In this document: positions 33,327-41,929 of the stretch, one piece after another
How positions within the stretch are numbered: position 1 is the stretch's first letter
Layout of the letters: each line of letters opens with the position of its first letter
DNA from: an uncultured Siphonobacter sp.
GTDB lineage: Bacteria; Bacteroidota; Bacteroidia; Cytophagales; Spirosomataceae
Direction of reading: 5' to 3'
DNA: 64,000 nucleotides
NCBI GenBank assembly: GCA_913775095.1
Contig: CAJYIW010000019.1
Location: forward strand, 310,001-374,000
Translations under genes and position numbers: made by a program
Notes under the pieces: model-generated
What the model was told of the DNA's origin: nothing
Databases searched by the model: none
Seen by the model: only the letters and a program-made list of their open reading frames with translations

Positions 33327-34869
33327 AGGTCGATAAGTCTGATATGGTGTGTATGCCCAGGGCCTGGGCCTGCGAACGCCGCATCATCAGAGCGTAGGCA
33401 TTATTAAAACCAATGGGTGTTAACCATTGCAACTGATACTGGTCCTGAAACTCTTTTTTTACAAAATCATACACCCGCTGACGGTCCGCTCCAAGCCGTT
33501 TTTGCTGATCGGGCGATGCTTTTAAAATCGTCAATAAACCCGTACCCGTGTATTCGGGATACAGGTCTATTTCTCCATGGGTCAGAGCATCAAAGCAGAT
33601 TTTCGTGCCGCCCAGACCCGTTTTTAATTCTACATTCAGAGCCGTATAGCCTTCCAGTAACAATCGGTACAGGTGAACCAGAATGTATTGTTCGCCGAAG
33701 ATCTTGGAGCCAATGCGGACACGTCCTTTTCGGGCTACGTTCGACGTTTTCAGTAAGCTCAGCGTCTGAAGGTATTCGCGGGCGACCTGTTCGGGTAATT
33801 GCTTGCGATAGTCCACGCGGTAATTCAGTTCAGTCATGATCGAATCATTAATCCGACCGGCCAGTAAATTGAGCGTGGGTTCCAGTTCCGGGTAAGCCTT
33901 CAGGGCCTCGTTGCGAACGACGGGAGCGGCGTAATAGGGAGGGAAAATATGCCGGTCATCTTCGAGCGTAATCAGGTCATAGGCCTTCAGCCGTCCGTCC
34001 GTACTGTAGCCGCTGATGACGTCAATCTGTTGCTCGAAGGCCGCCTTATACATCACCGCATCACTGATGACTACGGTGGGTACGTCCAGCTTGTAAACGG
34101 AGGTAAGCCCCAGGTAGCCATCTTCCCGACCCATGAATTCCGGCGTAAAGCCCGCCAGCATGGCTTGTCTGGAACCGGGAATGACGTAGGCAGAACTGAT
34201 GAGTAACAGCACAACAGGCGTGATCCACACGGCCTTTCGGAGGCGACGGCTGGAAAATTTCTGGATGAACGACAGCAGCAGATCAAAGGTTAGAGCCAGC
34301 AGGGCCGCCGGGATGGCCCCGGCCAGAATCATGTTGGTATTATTTAGCGAGATGCCGCCAAAAATAAATTCGCCCAGTCCACCCGCCGCGATGTAAGCCG
34401 CCAGTGTAGCCACGCCTACATTGATCACCGCCGCGGTTCGCACGCCGGCCAGAATAACGGGCATGGCCAGGGGCAGTTCAACCTGCGTTAAGACCTGTCC
34501 CGGAGTCATGCCCAGTCCCCGGGCCGATTCGGTAATGGCGGGGTCCACTCCGGCAATTCCGGTGTACGTATTGCGAATGATGGGCAACAGGGCATACAGA
34601 AACAAGGCAACGATGGCCGGAACGGCCCCAATGCCCAGTAGTGGTATCAGAAAACCCAGCAAGGCAATACTCGGAATGGTTTGTAAGACCCCGGCGATTC
34701 CCAGCACCGTTCCGGCCGCTTTCGGGGTACGGGCAATCAGAATGCCCAGCGGCATACCCGCCAGAATGGATAACAATAGCGAGATACAGGTAAGGCCCGT
34801 GTGGGTCAGGGTCTGCTGCCAGAGTTTGGGAGCCTGCTGCTGCATGAATTGCCATAAGGTCTGCTCCAT
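33307..34869 (-). CDS. EgtU-type ABC permease fused to a circularly permuted substrate-binding domain
   Basis: Residues 1-210 are an OpuCB/ProW-type permease, with the ATPase-contact loop TESARGLGMTPGQVLTQVELPLAMP at 113-137, and a further helix at 213-230. The remainder is a quaternary-amine/ergothioneine-type binding domain, but in swapped order. The lobe that normally comes second (EFMGREDGYLGL, ISGYSTDGRLKAYDL, LEDDRHIFPPYYAAP) occupies 240-372. The normally first lobe (VRIGSKIFGEQYIL, GLGGTKICFDAL, IDLYPEYTGTG, IGFNNAYAL, TISDLS) occupies 382-514 and ends the protein. It is translationally coupled to the ATPase (TAATG) and to egtB. Position with egtB/egtD makes ergothioneine the likely substrate; betaine or choline is the alternative. 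Confidence 0.85.
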   Translation of the reverse strand: MEQTLWQFMQQQAPKLWQQTLTHTGLTCISLLLSILAGMPLGILIARTPKAAGTVLGIAGVLQTIPSIALLGFLIPLLGIGAVPAIVALFLYALLPIIRNTYTGIAGVDPAITESARGLGMTPGQVLTQVELPLAMPVILAGVRTAAVINVGVATLAAYIAAGGLGEFIFGGISLNNTNMILAGAIPAALLALTFDLLLSFIQKFSSRRLRKAVWITPVVLLLISSAYVIPGSRQAMLAGFTPEFMGREDGYLGLTSVYKLDVPTVVISDAVMYKAAFEQQIDVISGYSTDGRLKAYDLITLEDDRHIFPPYYAAPVVRNEALKAYPELEPTLNLLAGRINDSIMTELNYRVDYRKQLPEQVAREYLQTLSLLKTSNVARKGRVRIGSKIFGEQYILVHLYRLLLEGYTALNVELKTGLGGTKICFDALTHGEIDLYPEYTGTGLLTILKASPDQQKRLGADRQRVYDFVKKEFQDQYQLQWLTPIGFNNAYALMMRRSQAQALGIHTISDLSTYVSNHH

Positions 34870-35819
34870 TAGTGCTGGGTTTTATACTGCTGATAGGCTA
34901 CCTGAAGCGAGGAAAGGCTAAGGGCTTTGGCTGAATGACCATTTTCCGCCCGGACGATTCCCGGCTTCTGTTCGGATAGCCATTCCATGGCTTCCCAGAG
35001 GCTCTGCTGACTGTTCAGGTGAACCGGGTTGGGGTCGGAGCTGTCCGGAAGCAGGGACCAGATTTGCTTTAACTTCAGGGCTTTCAGTTCGAGCTGATAC
35101 CGCTGGTGCTGGAAGAAATCCTTCACAAAGGCATTGTCGGGTTTAAAGATTAATGCCTCGGCCGAACCCATTTGCTGAAGCTTACCCTGGTGCATGAGTC
35201 CAATCTGATCGCCCAGTTCGAAAGCTTCCGCCATGTCGTGGGTAACCATGACGATGGTCTTGTTCTGCAACTCGGGTAAGCGTTTGAAGTCCTGATGAAT
35301 GGTCGAACGGGTCAGGGGGTCCAGGGCACCAAAAGGCTCATCCATCAACAGGATGGGCGGATTGAACACCAGAGCCCGGGCAAGAGCCACCCGTTGTTTC
35401 TGACCCCCGCTGAGCTCATCGGGGTAAGCGTGCCCATACGAATCAAAAGGTAAATTCAGCTGCTCCAGCAGACGCTGCGTCCGGTGGTGAATCTGTGGCC
35501 GATCCCACCGAAGCAGTTTAGGCACTACGGCGATGTTTTCGGCGACGGTCAGGTGCGGAAACAGCCCGTTATTCTGGGAAACGTAGCCCATCGTTCGCCG
35601 AAGCTTTTCGGGGGTTCCGGAGGTAATGTCTTTTCCCTGAATAAACACCCGACCGGAGGTGGCCTCGATCAGTCGGTTGAGCATTTTCAGCGTGGTCGTT
35701 TTCCCGCAGCCGCTGGTACCCAGCAACACCATAGTCCGGCCTTCACCTACTTCAAAAGATACCTCCTCAACGGCCCTGAATCCTCTAAACGTTTTTGTGA
35801 GCTGCTCGGCAACGATCAT
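34869..35819 (-). CDS. ABC transporter ATPase, EgtV/OpuCA-like
   Basis: A 316-residue ATPase with Walker [10 protein letters not shown] (34-42), Q-loop [14 protein letters not shown], signature [17 protein letters not shown] (134-150), Walker [14 protein letters not shown] and the switch His in VTHDMAEAF. This is the quaternary-amine (OpuCA/ProV) subgroup. The C-terminal ~80 residues are short and only loosely like a CBS pair, so regulation by ionic strength is uncertain. It shares one base with the permease gene and four with the disulfide reductase gene upstream, so the operon is translationally coupled. Confidence 0.92.
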   Translation of the reverse strand: MIVAEQLTKTFRGFRAVEEVSFEVGEGRTMVLLGTSGCGKTTTLKMLNRLIEATSGRVFIQGKDITSGTPEKLRRTMGYVSQNNGLFPHLTVAENIAVVPKLLRWDRPQIHHRTQRLLEQLNLPFDSYGHAYPDELSGGQKQRVALARALVFNPPILLMDEPFGALDPLTRSTIHQDFKRLPELQNKTIVMVTHDMAEAFELGDQIGLMHQGKLQQMGSAEALIFKPDNAFVKDFFQHQRYQLELKALKLKQIWSLLPDSSDPNPVHLNSQQSLWEAMEWLSEQKPGIVRAENGHSAKALSLSSLQVAYQQYKTQH

Positions 35820-37192
35820 TCTTCGAGTTTCATAAACAGATTGTTCAAAGACTCTGCGTAAGTGGGATGAGCAAAAACGCCATTTTGTAATTGCTTATAA
35901 GTCAGATCACCCATCATGGCTACCTGCAAGAGCGACATAAGCTCACCGCCCTCGGGGCTGAGGATGGCAGCACCCAGAATTTTACCACTTTCTTTCTCCA
36001 GAACTACCTTCCAGAAGCCCCGGGTGTCACCCACTTCCTGGGATCGGGCCACGCTTTTTCCGGGCATTTTAGCCACCTGAATGACCAGTCCTTTTTTCCG
36101 GGCTTCCTGTTCGGATAGACCCACCCGGCCCAATTGGGGATCCGTAAACATGCAGTAGGGAAGGGGTCGGTCATCCCGGGAGCGATTGCCTTTTTCCAGC
36201 AGATTTTCGGAAACGATCCGGTAATCGTCATAGGCAATGTGAGTAAAAGCGGGGCCGCCGTTGGCTTCGCCCAGAGCATAGATCCCGGCAACCGACGTTT
36301 CCAGCTGATCATTGACCTGGATATACCCTTTTTTATCGACGTTGATGTCCGTGTTTTCCAGACCTGAATCCAGACTGTTGGGCTCGCGACCTACCGCTAT
36401 TAACAGGTGAGAAGCCTTAACTGTTTTGTGGCCCGAGTCGGTTTTAAAGGAAGCGATGAGGGTTGAACCGTCTTTTTTGACGGAGTCCAGCGTGTGGCCC
36501 TTCAGAAAAGTAATGTCTTCTTCGCTGAGAATGGATTCCATTTCTTCGGCCACGTCCTCGTCTTCTTTGGGAAGCAGGCGATCCGAATCTCCCACAATCG
36601 TCACGGCACTCCCGAATCGTCGGTACATCTGACCAAATTCAAAGCCAATGTATCCGCTCCCGATGATGAGCAGGTGCTCCGGAATGTCGGTAAGTTCCAG
36701 AATGGTTTTATTGGTCAGGTAATCGACCTCCGACAGCCCTTCAACGTCGGGAATGGCGGGGCGGGTGCCGGTATTGATAAAAATGGTTTCTGCCGTAAGG
36801 ACGATTTCCTCGTCCGACTCAACGATCAGCTCTTTGTTACTCCTGAATCGGGCTTTGCCGTAGATCAGATCCAGGTTTTCCAGTTCTTCGAGTTTTTCTT
36901 CCGAAGCCGAACGCTTCATCTCGACGATCTTCGCCTTACGGTCCTGCACCATTTTCATGTTTACCCGATACTCGGGAATATCTATTCCCATCTCGGCTCC
37001 GTGAGCTGCCTTATAGGCCAGTTGAGCGGAGGCAATCAGGGTCTTGGTAGGCGTACAGCCGTAATTGACGCAGGAACCTCCCACGAGTTCCTTTTCGATG
37101 AGGGCGGTCTTATAACCCGCCTGAGCGTATTTCATGGCCAGAGGAACACCCGCCTGACCGGCTCCGATGATGATGGTATCGTATTTTTTCAT
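35816..37192 (-). CDS. Class I flavoprotein disulfide reductase (pyridine nucleotide-disulfide oxidoreductase)
   Basis: A 458-residue enzyme of the lipoamide/mercuric/glutathione reductase class. The FAD motif is [21 protein letters not shown]. The redox-active pair is Cys41/Cys46 in [15 protein letters not shown], the NAD(P) fold has [19 protein letters not shown], and [19 protein letters not shown] is the second FAD contact. The C-terminal dyad is His442...Glu447 in [13 protein letters not shown]. There is no lipoamide-dehydrogenase context, no N-terminal HMA domain and no C-terminal Cys pair, so it is not MerA. It heads the ergothioneine operon and overlaps the ATPase gene by 4 bases. I infer a thiol-disulfide reductase working with ergothioneine or with the thiol donor. 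Confidence 0.88.
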   Translation of the reverse strand: MKKYDTIIIGAGQAGVPLAMKYAQAGYKTALIEKELVGGSCVNYGCTPTKTLIASAQLAYKAAHGAEMGIDIPEYRVNMKMVQDRKAKIVEMKRSASEEKLEELENLDLIYGKARFRSNKELIVESDEEIVLTAETIFINTGTRPAIPDVEGLSEVDYLTNKTILELTDIPEHLLIIGSGYIGFEFGQMYRRFGSAVTIVGDSDRLLPKEDEDVAEEMESILSEEDITFLKGHTLDSVKKDGSTLIASFKTDSGHKTVKASHLLIAVGREPNSLDSGLENTDINVDKKGYIQVNDQLETSVAGIYALGEANGGPAFTHIAYDDYRIVSENLLEKGNRSRDDRPLPYCMFTDPQLGRVGLSEQEARKKGLVIQVAKMPGKSVARSQEVGDTRGFWKVVLEKESGKILGAAILSPEGGELMSLLQVAMMGDLTYKQLQNGVFAHPTYAESLNNLFMKLEE

Positions 37193-37250
37193 GTAAAATT
37201 CGGCAATCAGAGGTATAAGAGGCCGTACCCGGCCCGTGTTTGAGAAGAAT

Positions 37251-37532
37251 TCAGGCTTCCACCCGGACGCCTTTCCAGAAAGCTACGTAGGCTTTGATTT
37301 CGGCGGCGGCTGGTTTGGGATCCGGGTAAACCCAGGCGGCATCTTTGTTTTCCTGACCATCCACGAGCAGGGTAAAATAAGAGGCGACGCCTTTCCAGGG
37401 GCAAACCGTATGGGTGGGAGAATCCATGAGCCACTGCCGGTGCACGGACTCGGGTGGGAAATAGTGATTTCCTTCAATGACAATGGTCTGATCGCTCTCG
37501 GCAATGACCTGATTATTCCAGACAGCTTTCAT
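37251..37532 (-). CDS. DUF427 family protein
   Basis: The 93-residue product is a full-length DUF427 domain: MKAVWNNQVIAESDQTIVIEGNHYFPPESV, then THTVCPWKGVASYFTLLVDG, then DAAWVYPDPKPAAAEIKAYVAFWKGVRVE. The conserved TxCPWKG and AAWxYPDP motifs are intact. Function is unknown; the fold is a small beta-barrel-like domain. It lies 58 bases upstream of the disulfide reductase, same strand, and probably is the first gene of the ergothioneine-linked operon. Confidence 0.9.
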   Translation of the reverse strand: MKAVWNNQVIAESDQTIVIEGNHYFPPESVHRQWLMDSPTHTVCPWKGVASYFTLLVDGQENKDAAWVYPDPKPAAAEIKAYVAFWKGVRVEA

Positions 37533-37669
37533 AAACAGTAGTAAGTATGCGTTGTCATTTGTTAAAAAAATTATTCCCGTCCGGCCTTACTTTGAAAACT
37601 ACGCCGGGATGGAACAGGAGTTTTAGCGGGCCATCCGTATGCTACTGAACTACTAACCTTCAAAAAAAT

Positions 37670-38152
37670 ATGACAAGCTTTTCCAACGAGAGCATCATCC
37701 GGGAGTTGACTCAGAATCTTCGCACCGGCAACGCTCACGTGTCGCTGGAGGATGCCCTGGCGAATGTGAAGCCCGAGCTTCGCTCTAAACTATACGAGAA
37801 CCTGCCCTACAGCCTCTGGCAGTTAGCCGAACATATTCGTATTGCCCAATGGGATATTCTGGAGTTCAGTACTTCCCCGGATCACCAGTCGCCCCAGTGG
37901 CCGGACGAGTACTGGCCGGAACCCGTAGACGAAGTTTCCGATGAAATCTGGGAGAAAACCCTGGAGGCCATCCGGACGGACCGGGAGCGATTCATTCAGC
38001 TTTTGAATGATCGTCAGGATAGCCTTTTTCAGCCCTTTCCGTATGGAGATGGGCAAACCCTTTTCAAAGAAGCCCTGCTGATCATTGATCATACTTCGTA
38101 TCACGTAGGAGAAATCCTGGTTTTGCGTCGCTTGTTTAAGGACTGGAACTAA
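37670..38152 (+). CDS. DinB-fold protein, possible thiol-dependent transferase
   Basis: A 160-residue four-helix protein of the DinB/YfiT superfamily. Metal-ligand His are visible in LWQLAEHIRIAQWDIL (~66) and HTSYHVGEILVLRRLF near the C-terminus. The superfamily includes bacillithiol S-transferases, mycothiol-dependent isomerases and the N-domain of EgtB. It is divergent from the ergothioneine operon across a 137-base spacer, so it may share its control. I infer, without direct evidence, a low-molecular-weight-thiol transferase. Confidence 0.8.
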   Translation: MTSFSNESIIRELTQNLRTGNAHVSLEDALANVKPELRSKLYENLPYSLWQLAEHIRIAQWDILEFSTSPDHQSPQWPDEYWPEPVDEVSDEIWEKTLEAIRTDRERFIQLLNDRQDSLFQPFPYGDGQTLFKEALLIIDHTSYHVGEILVLRRLFKDWN

Positions 38153-38317
38153 GCCAGGTCTCCAGGCTAAACGGGAATTCTTCCCCGCCAGATTTGCAGG
38201 ACGATGATCCGTTTGGGTTTTGAAGTCTCTGGCAAAATGGGTCTGGTCCGAGCAAAGTATATAAAGAAATTCTATCTCCATTTAGTATCTTTCGGGTTAG
38301 TTTATAAGCCGTTAGTC

Positions 38318-40477
38318 ATGCGTAATGATTCGTCCGCTTCCGTGGAACAAAATCCTTTTTCAAGTTTAGAAGAACTATCCATTGCTTTACAGGCAGCCCG
38401 CGTAGGGACCTGGAGTCTGGATGTGACAAACCAGCGGGTAAGCTGGGATGACTGCTGTAAAGAATTATTTGGGTTCTCCGGCGGCTATACTCTGATGTAT
38501 AGCGAGCTGATCAGTCTGATTCATCCGCAGGATCAGGAGCGGGTAGAGCAGGCCGTTGCTTTTGCCCTGAATCCGGCTTCGGGTGGAACCTATGAGGTGG
38601 AATTCAGATCCAGTCGAGCCGAAGAAAAGAAGGTACGCTGGCTGCGTAGTACAGGCAAAGCCTATTTTGACGAGCGGGGACAGGTAACCCGGTTCTCAGG
38701 CGTTGCCCAGGATATTTCGGCCGGAATGGAGTCACAGCGACAGCTGGAGTCCAGCGAACTGCACTGGCGTAGCCTGGTGGATCATTCGGCTACGGCCACG
38801 GCGATCTATCAGGGCAGAGAAATGCGGATTCAGGCTGTTAATGAGGCCATGATCAGAATCTGGGGAAAGGATGCTTCAGTGCGTGGAAAAACGTTTGATG
38901 AAGCCATTCCCGAAGTAGCCGATCAACCCTTCCTCAGGCTGTTGCAGCAGGTGTACGATAGCGGTGTCGCTTATTACACGCCCGAAGGTGCGGCTACGCT
39001 GCGGGTTAACGGGGTACTTCAGGAATTCTGGTTTACGTACGCTTACGTGCCTCTGAAACGGGCGTCGGGCGAGATCTATGGCATCATTCATACGGCTACC
39101 GATATCACGCATCAGGTCCACGCCCGAAAAGCACTCGAAGTGCAGCAACAGCAGTTCAGGGCCCTGATGGAAGGGAGCTTACTGCTGAAAATTCTGCTGG
39201 ATGCAAACGGAACCATCATTTTTCAGAACCAGCGTTATGGCGACTATACCGGACAAACGCTGGAGGAAAGTCAGTTGCAGGGCTGGCAGCACCTGTTGCA
39301 TCCGGATGATTTCAATGAGCTGATTGCGGTTATCACCGAAGGTTTTCAGCGTCAGCGTAGCTTTATTGTCGAAGGGAAACTGCGTAGTCATAAAGGGGAA
39401 TATTGCTGGCACGAGATTGAATTTGTGCCTTTGTTTGATGAGCTTCAACTTTCGGGCTGGGTTTGCCGGGCTACCAATATTCACGAGCAGAAAGTGTTAC
39501 AGCAGGAGCTGGAGTCTCAGGTACAGGAACGAACGGAAGAGCTGCAGGCCACTCTGGAAGAATTTCAGGCTCTCAATGAAGAACTGGCTGCCAGCAACGA
39601 AGAAATTCGGGCAACGAGTGATGAACTGAGTCAGAAAAGCCTGCTTCTCGAAGAAAGTTACGCCATTCTTCAGGAACGCAGTGAGGAGCTGGGAGCCATT
39701 AATGAAGAGTTACAGGCTACCGGTGAGGAGTTGAGTGAATACAATCATCAGCTGACGCTTTCCAACGAACGCCTGCAACGGTTTGCCTACGTCGCCAGTC
39801 ATGACTTGCAGGAGCCGCTCCGGAAAATTCAGACGTTTGGGTCTCTGGTGATTCAGAAGTACGGAGACCAGCTTGGCGAACAGGGGCTTTACTTCCTGAA
39901 CCGGATCAGTAAAGCCGGAGAGCAAATGTCTACCCTGATTCAGGACCTGCTGACCTACTCCCGAATGAACGGTGGATCCCATCAGTTTCAGGTAGTGTCC
40001 CTGCAGGAAGTGACAGCTCAGGTGCTGGATACCCTGGAAGTAAGCATCGGGCAAACCGGAGCTCTCATTGAGACCGATCCGTTACCCGCGATTCTGGGCG
40101 ACGAGTTTCAGTTGGGGCAACTTTTTCAGAATCTGCTTTCCAATGCCATCAAGTTTGCCAAACCCGGTGAAAATCCCCGCATACACATTAGTTCTCAACT
40201 ACAGTGGCGGTGGCAATTGCCTTCCCACGTAAAATTGATGAGTAAGGCGGATCGTTTTTACCGGATAACAGTACGTGACGAAGGAATTGGGTTTGATGAG
40301 CAGTTTCTGGATCGCATTTTTGAAGTTTTCCAGCGGTTGCATACCAGACAGGAGTTTAGCGGTACCGGCATTGGGCTGTCCATTTGCCAGCGGGTCATGG
40401 AAAATCACGCCGGTGCCATCACCGCGGAGAGTGTACCGGGTCAGGGATCCATCTTTCACGTTTATTTCCCGGGGTAA
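38318..40477 (+). CDS. PAS-domain sensor histidine kinase with long coiled-coil linker
   Basis: From the ATG at 38318 the protein has 719 residues. Three PAS/PAC domains are seen: LQAARVGTWSLDVTNQRVSW..., then HWRSLVDHSATATAIYQG..., then FRALMEGSLLLKILLDANGTI.... They are followed by ~90 residues of near-perfect heptads (LEEFQALNEELAASNEEI). Next come HisKA with VASHDLQEPLRKIQTF (His495) and an intact ATPase domain (NLLSNAIKFAKP, VRDEGIGFDEQ, GTGIGLSICQRVMENH). No membrane segment is present, so it is cytoplasmic. The upstream TATCTTTC at 38290 is a near-consensus -7 element. A CheY-like gene is convergent 14 bases downstream and is the likely partner. Confidence 0.93.
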   Translation: MRNDSSASVEQNPFSSLEELSIALQAARVGTWSLDVTNQRVSWDDCCKELFGFSGGYTLMYSELISLIHPQDQERVEQAVAFALNPASGGTYEVEFRSSRAEEKKVRWLRSTGKAYFDERGQVTRFSGVAQDISAGMESQRQLESSELHWRSLVDHSATATAIYQGREMRIQAVNEAMIRIWGKDASVRGKTFDEAIPEVADQPFLRLLQQVYDSGVAYYTPEGAATLRVNGVLQEFWFTYAYVPLKRASGEIYGIIHTATDITHQVHARKALEVQQQQFRALMEGSLLLKILLDANGTIIFQNQRYGDYTGQTLEESQLQGWQHLLHPDDFNELIAVITEGFQRQRSFIVEGKLRSHKGEYCWHEIEFVPLFDELQLSGWVCRATNIHEQKVLQQELESQVQERTEELQATLEEFQALNEELAASNEEIRATSDELSQKSLLLEESYAILQERSEELGAINEELQATGEELSEYNHQLTLSNERLQRFAYVASHDLQEPLRKIQTFGSLVIQKYGDQLGEQGLYFLNRISKAGEQMSTLIQDLLTYSRMNGGSHQFQVVSLQEVTAQVLDTLEVSIGQTGALIETDPLPAILGDEFQLGQLFQNLLSNAIKFAKPGENPRIHISSQLQWRWQLPSHVKLMSKADRFYRITVRDEGIGFDEQFLDRIFEVFQRLHTRQEFSGTGIGLSICQRVMENHAGAITAESVPGQGSIFHVYFPG

Positions 40478-40491
40478 GCAGATGCTGAGCG

Positions 40492-40893
40492 TTACCTGGG
40501 TCTGATCTGAAGCATGTAGAGCTGATTCCAGACTACCGATAATTCTTCGATGGTGGGAGGTTTGCAGATGAAACTACTGATGCCGCTTGAATAAGCCGTG
40601 TGAATGGTTTGCTGATTCTCCGTAGTAGAAAGCATGACCACCGGAATCGCATGCCATTGAGGGGAGGCTTTGATTTCCCTCAGCAGTTCCATGCCATCCA
40701 TGCGGGGCATGTTTAAATCAGTAATGATGAAGTCCGGAGAAAATTTCAGAGAGTTAAGCACATCCAGGGCGGATTCCCCATCCCTGGCAAAAACCAACTC
40801 ACAGGGTTGGGACCCCTGCCGTGCGACGAAGCTGAGCAGTAATTGATCATCTTCGTCGTCTTCTACCACAAGTACCAGAGGCATTTTTTTCAT
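40492..40893 (-). CDS. Single-domain CheY-like response regulator
   Basis: A 133-residue stand-alone receiver. Acidic cluster EDDEDD (11-16), phospho-acceptor Asp59 in FIITDLNMPRMDGMELL, the Ser/Thr of VVMLSTTEN and Lys in FICKPPTIEEL are all present. The Rcp1-like ending without an output domain suits a relay partner for PAS/phytochrome-type kinases such as the one whose gene ends 14 bases away on the other strand. No terminator lies between them, so their 3' ends may overlap as antisense transcripts. Confidence 0.92.
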   Translation of the reverse strand: MKKMPLVLVVEDDEDDQLLLSFVARQGSQPCELVFARDGESALDVLNSLKFSPDFIITDLNMPRMDGMELLREIKASPQWHAIPVVMLSTTENQQTIHTAYSSGISSFICKPPTIEELSVVWNQLYMLQIRPR

Positions 40894-41187
40894 AAGTATT
40901 CAAAGGAAGCTTTTTCAGCCCGTGTATCCGTTGCTACAGGCCTGTCCATTTTCGAGGCTTACCAGGCGTAGGGTATTATCCATCCTCCTGAATAAGATCT
41001 CTACAGGTAAACCCAAGAACAGAGGCATTGTTTATAGGGGCCTTACCTGACTACCTCAGATCAGACCTGTATTCCTGAAGATTTCAGCTTTTGCAAACCA
41101 GGTCCGGGACTCTGTTTATCCGGTAGAAAGGATATAAAAAATCAAAGGTGATGGTTAGTAAAACCACCACCCCTGGATCGGAATACC

Positions 41188-41718
41188 TCAGGCTTCCTGA
41201 GCCGCTTCATCGTTCACGTAACCCTCCGCTAATTCCGTCAGCTTCTGATCCGTAGTGCCTTCTTCGTCGAGGGTGGTCTGGAGCAGATCGGCTACTTCAG
41301 TCAGCCCTAATTTCTGGGCCAGCGTACGCAGGCCTCCGTAGCTGGCAATCTCATAGTGCTCCACTTTCTGAGCGGCCAGAATCAGTCCGCAGTCCCGCAC
41401 CAGCGTTCCCTTTTCCGTTTCTTCCCGAATGCTGTCGCTTTCTTTCAGCAGCCCTTCCATGGCTTCGCACTTTTTAGCCGCTGCTTTTTCGCCGATCAAT
41501 TCGAAGACCTGCTCCAGTCGTTCTACGTGCGTCTGCGTTTCAGTTGTATGCAAATCGAAAGCGGCTTTCAGTTCTTCGGAGGTGGCGGCTTTGGAAAGCT
41601 TGGGCAAGGCTTTCGCCAGATGTTTTTCAGCCCAGTAAATATCTTTCAGGGAGTCTACGAACAGCTCCGTAAGGGCTGGAGAATCTTTTTCCGAGACGGG
41701 TTTTACCTTCTTTTTCAT
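41188..41718 (-). CDS. DUF892/YciE-YciF family ferritin-like stress protein
   Basis: From the ATG at 41718 (preferred because the family starts near the LxELFVDSLKDIYWAEKHLAKALPKL motif) the protein has 176 residues. A ferritin-like four-helix bundle is evident: TTETQTHVERLEQVFELIGEKAAAKKCEAMEGLL, then LILAAQKVEHYEIASYGGLRTLAQKLG and TLDEEGTTDQKLTELAEG. Di-metal ligands Glu and His are at EAKH-like, HTTETQTH and VEHYE positions. YciE/YciF genes respond to osmotic and oxidative stress. It fits the stress theme of the window. Confidence 0.92.
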   Translation of the reverse strand: MKKKVKPVSEKDSPALTELFVDSLKDIYWAEKHLAKALPKLSKAATSEELKAAFDLHTTETQTHVERLEQVFELIGEKAAAKKCEAMEGLLKESDSIREETEKGTLVRDCGLILAAQKVEHYEIASYGGLRTLAQKLGLTEVADLLQTTLDEEGTTDQKLTELAEGYVNDEAAQEA

Positions 41719-41929
41719 GATGTATCGCAAGTTGGTTGTTTCCCGTTTCTGGTAGAAAACCGTACCCGCTGAGGGGCTGATACCCAGGCTCCTCAAACTT
41801 CCGCAGGTCTATACGTAACCAGGGGTGGGAACTGGACCATTCAACCCGTTTGCCGGGTAATGGAATGACCAATGGTGTTGACCAGTATTCCCGAATGAGC
41901 TTCCTGAAGCCCTGTAGATATCCGGCTTT

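Noticed and set aside
33307-35819. Plain glycine-betaine/choline (OpuC/ProU) transporter
   Set aside because: The family match allows it, but overlap with egtB and linkage to egtD favour ergothioneine. It is kept as the alternative.
35816-37192. Mercuric reductase or lipoamide dehydrogenase
   Set aside because: No C-terminal Cys pair, no metal-binding N-domain, no mer genes, and no 2-oxoacid dehydrogenase genes nearby.
41719-41872. N-terminal extension of the DUF892 gene or separate ORF at 41627-41872
   Set aside because: The family motif begins right after the Met at 41718; upstream residues are not conserved-looking and the overlapping ORF is a shadow.
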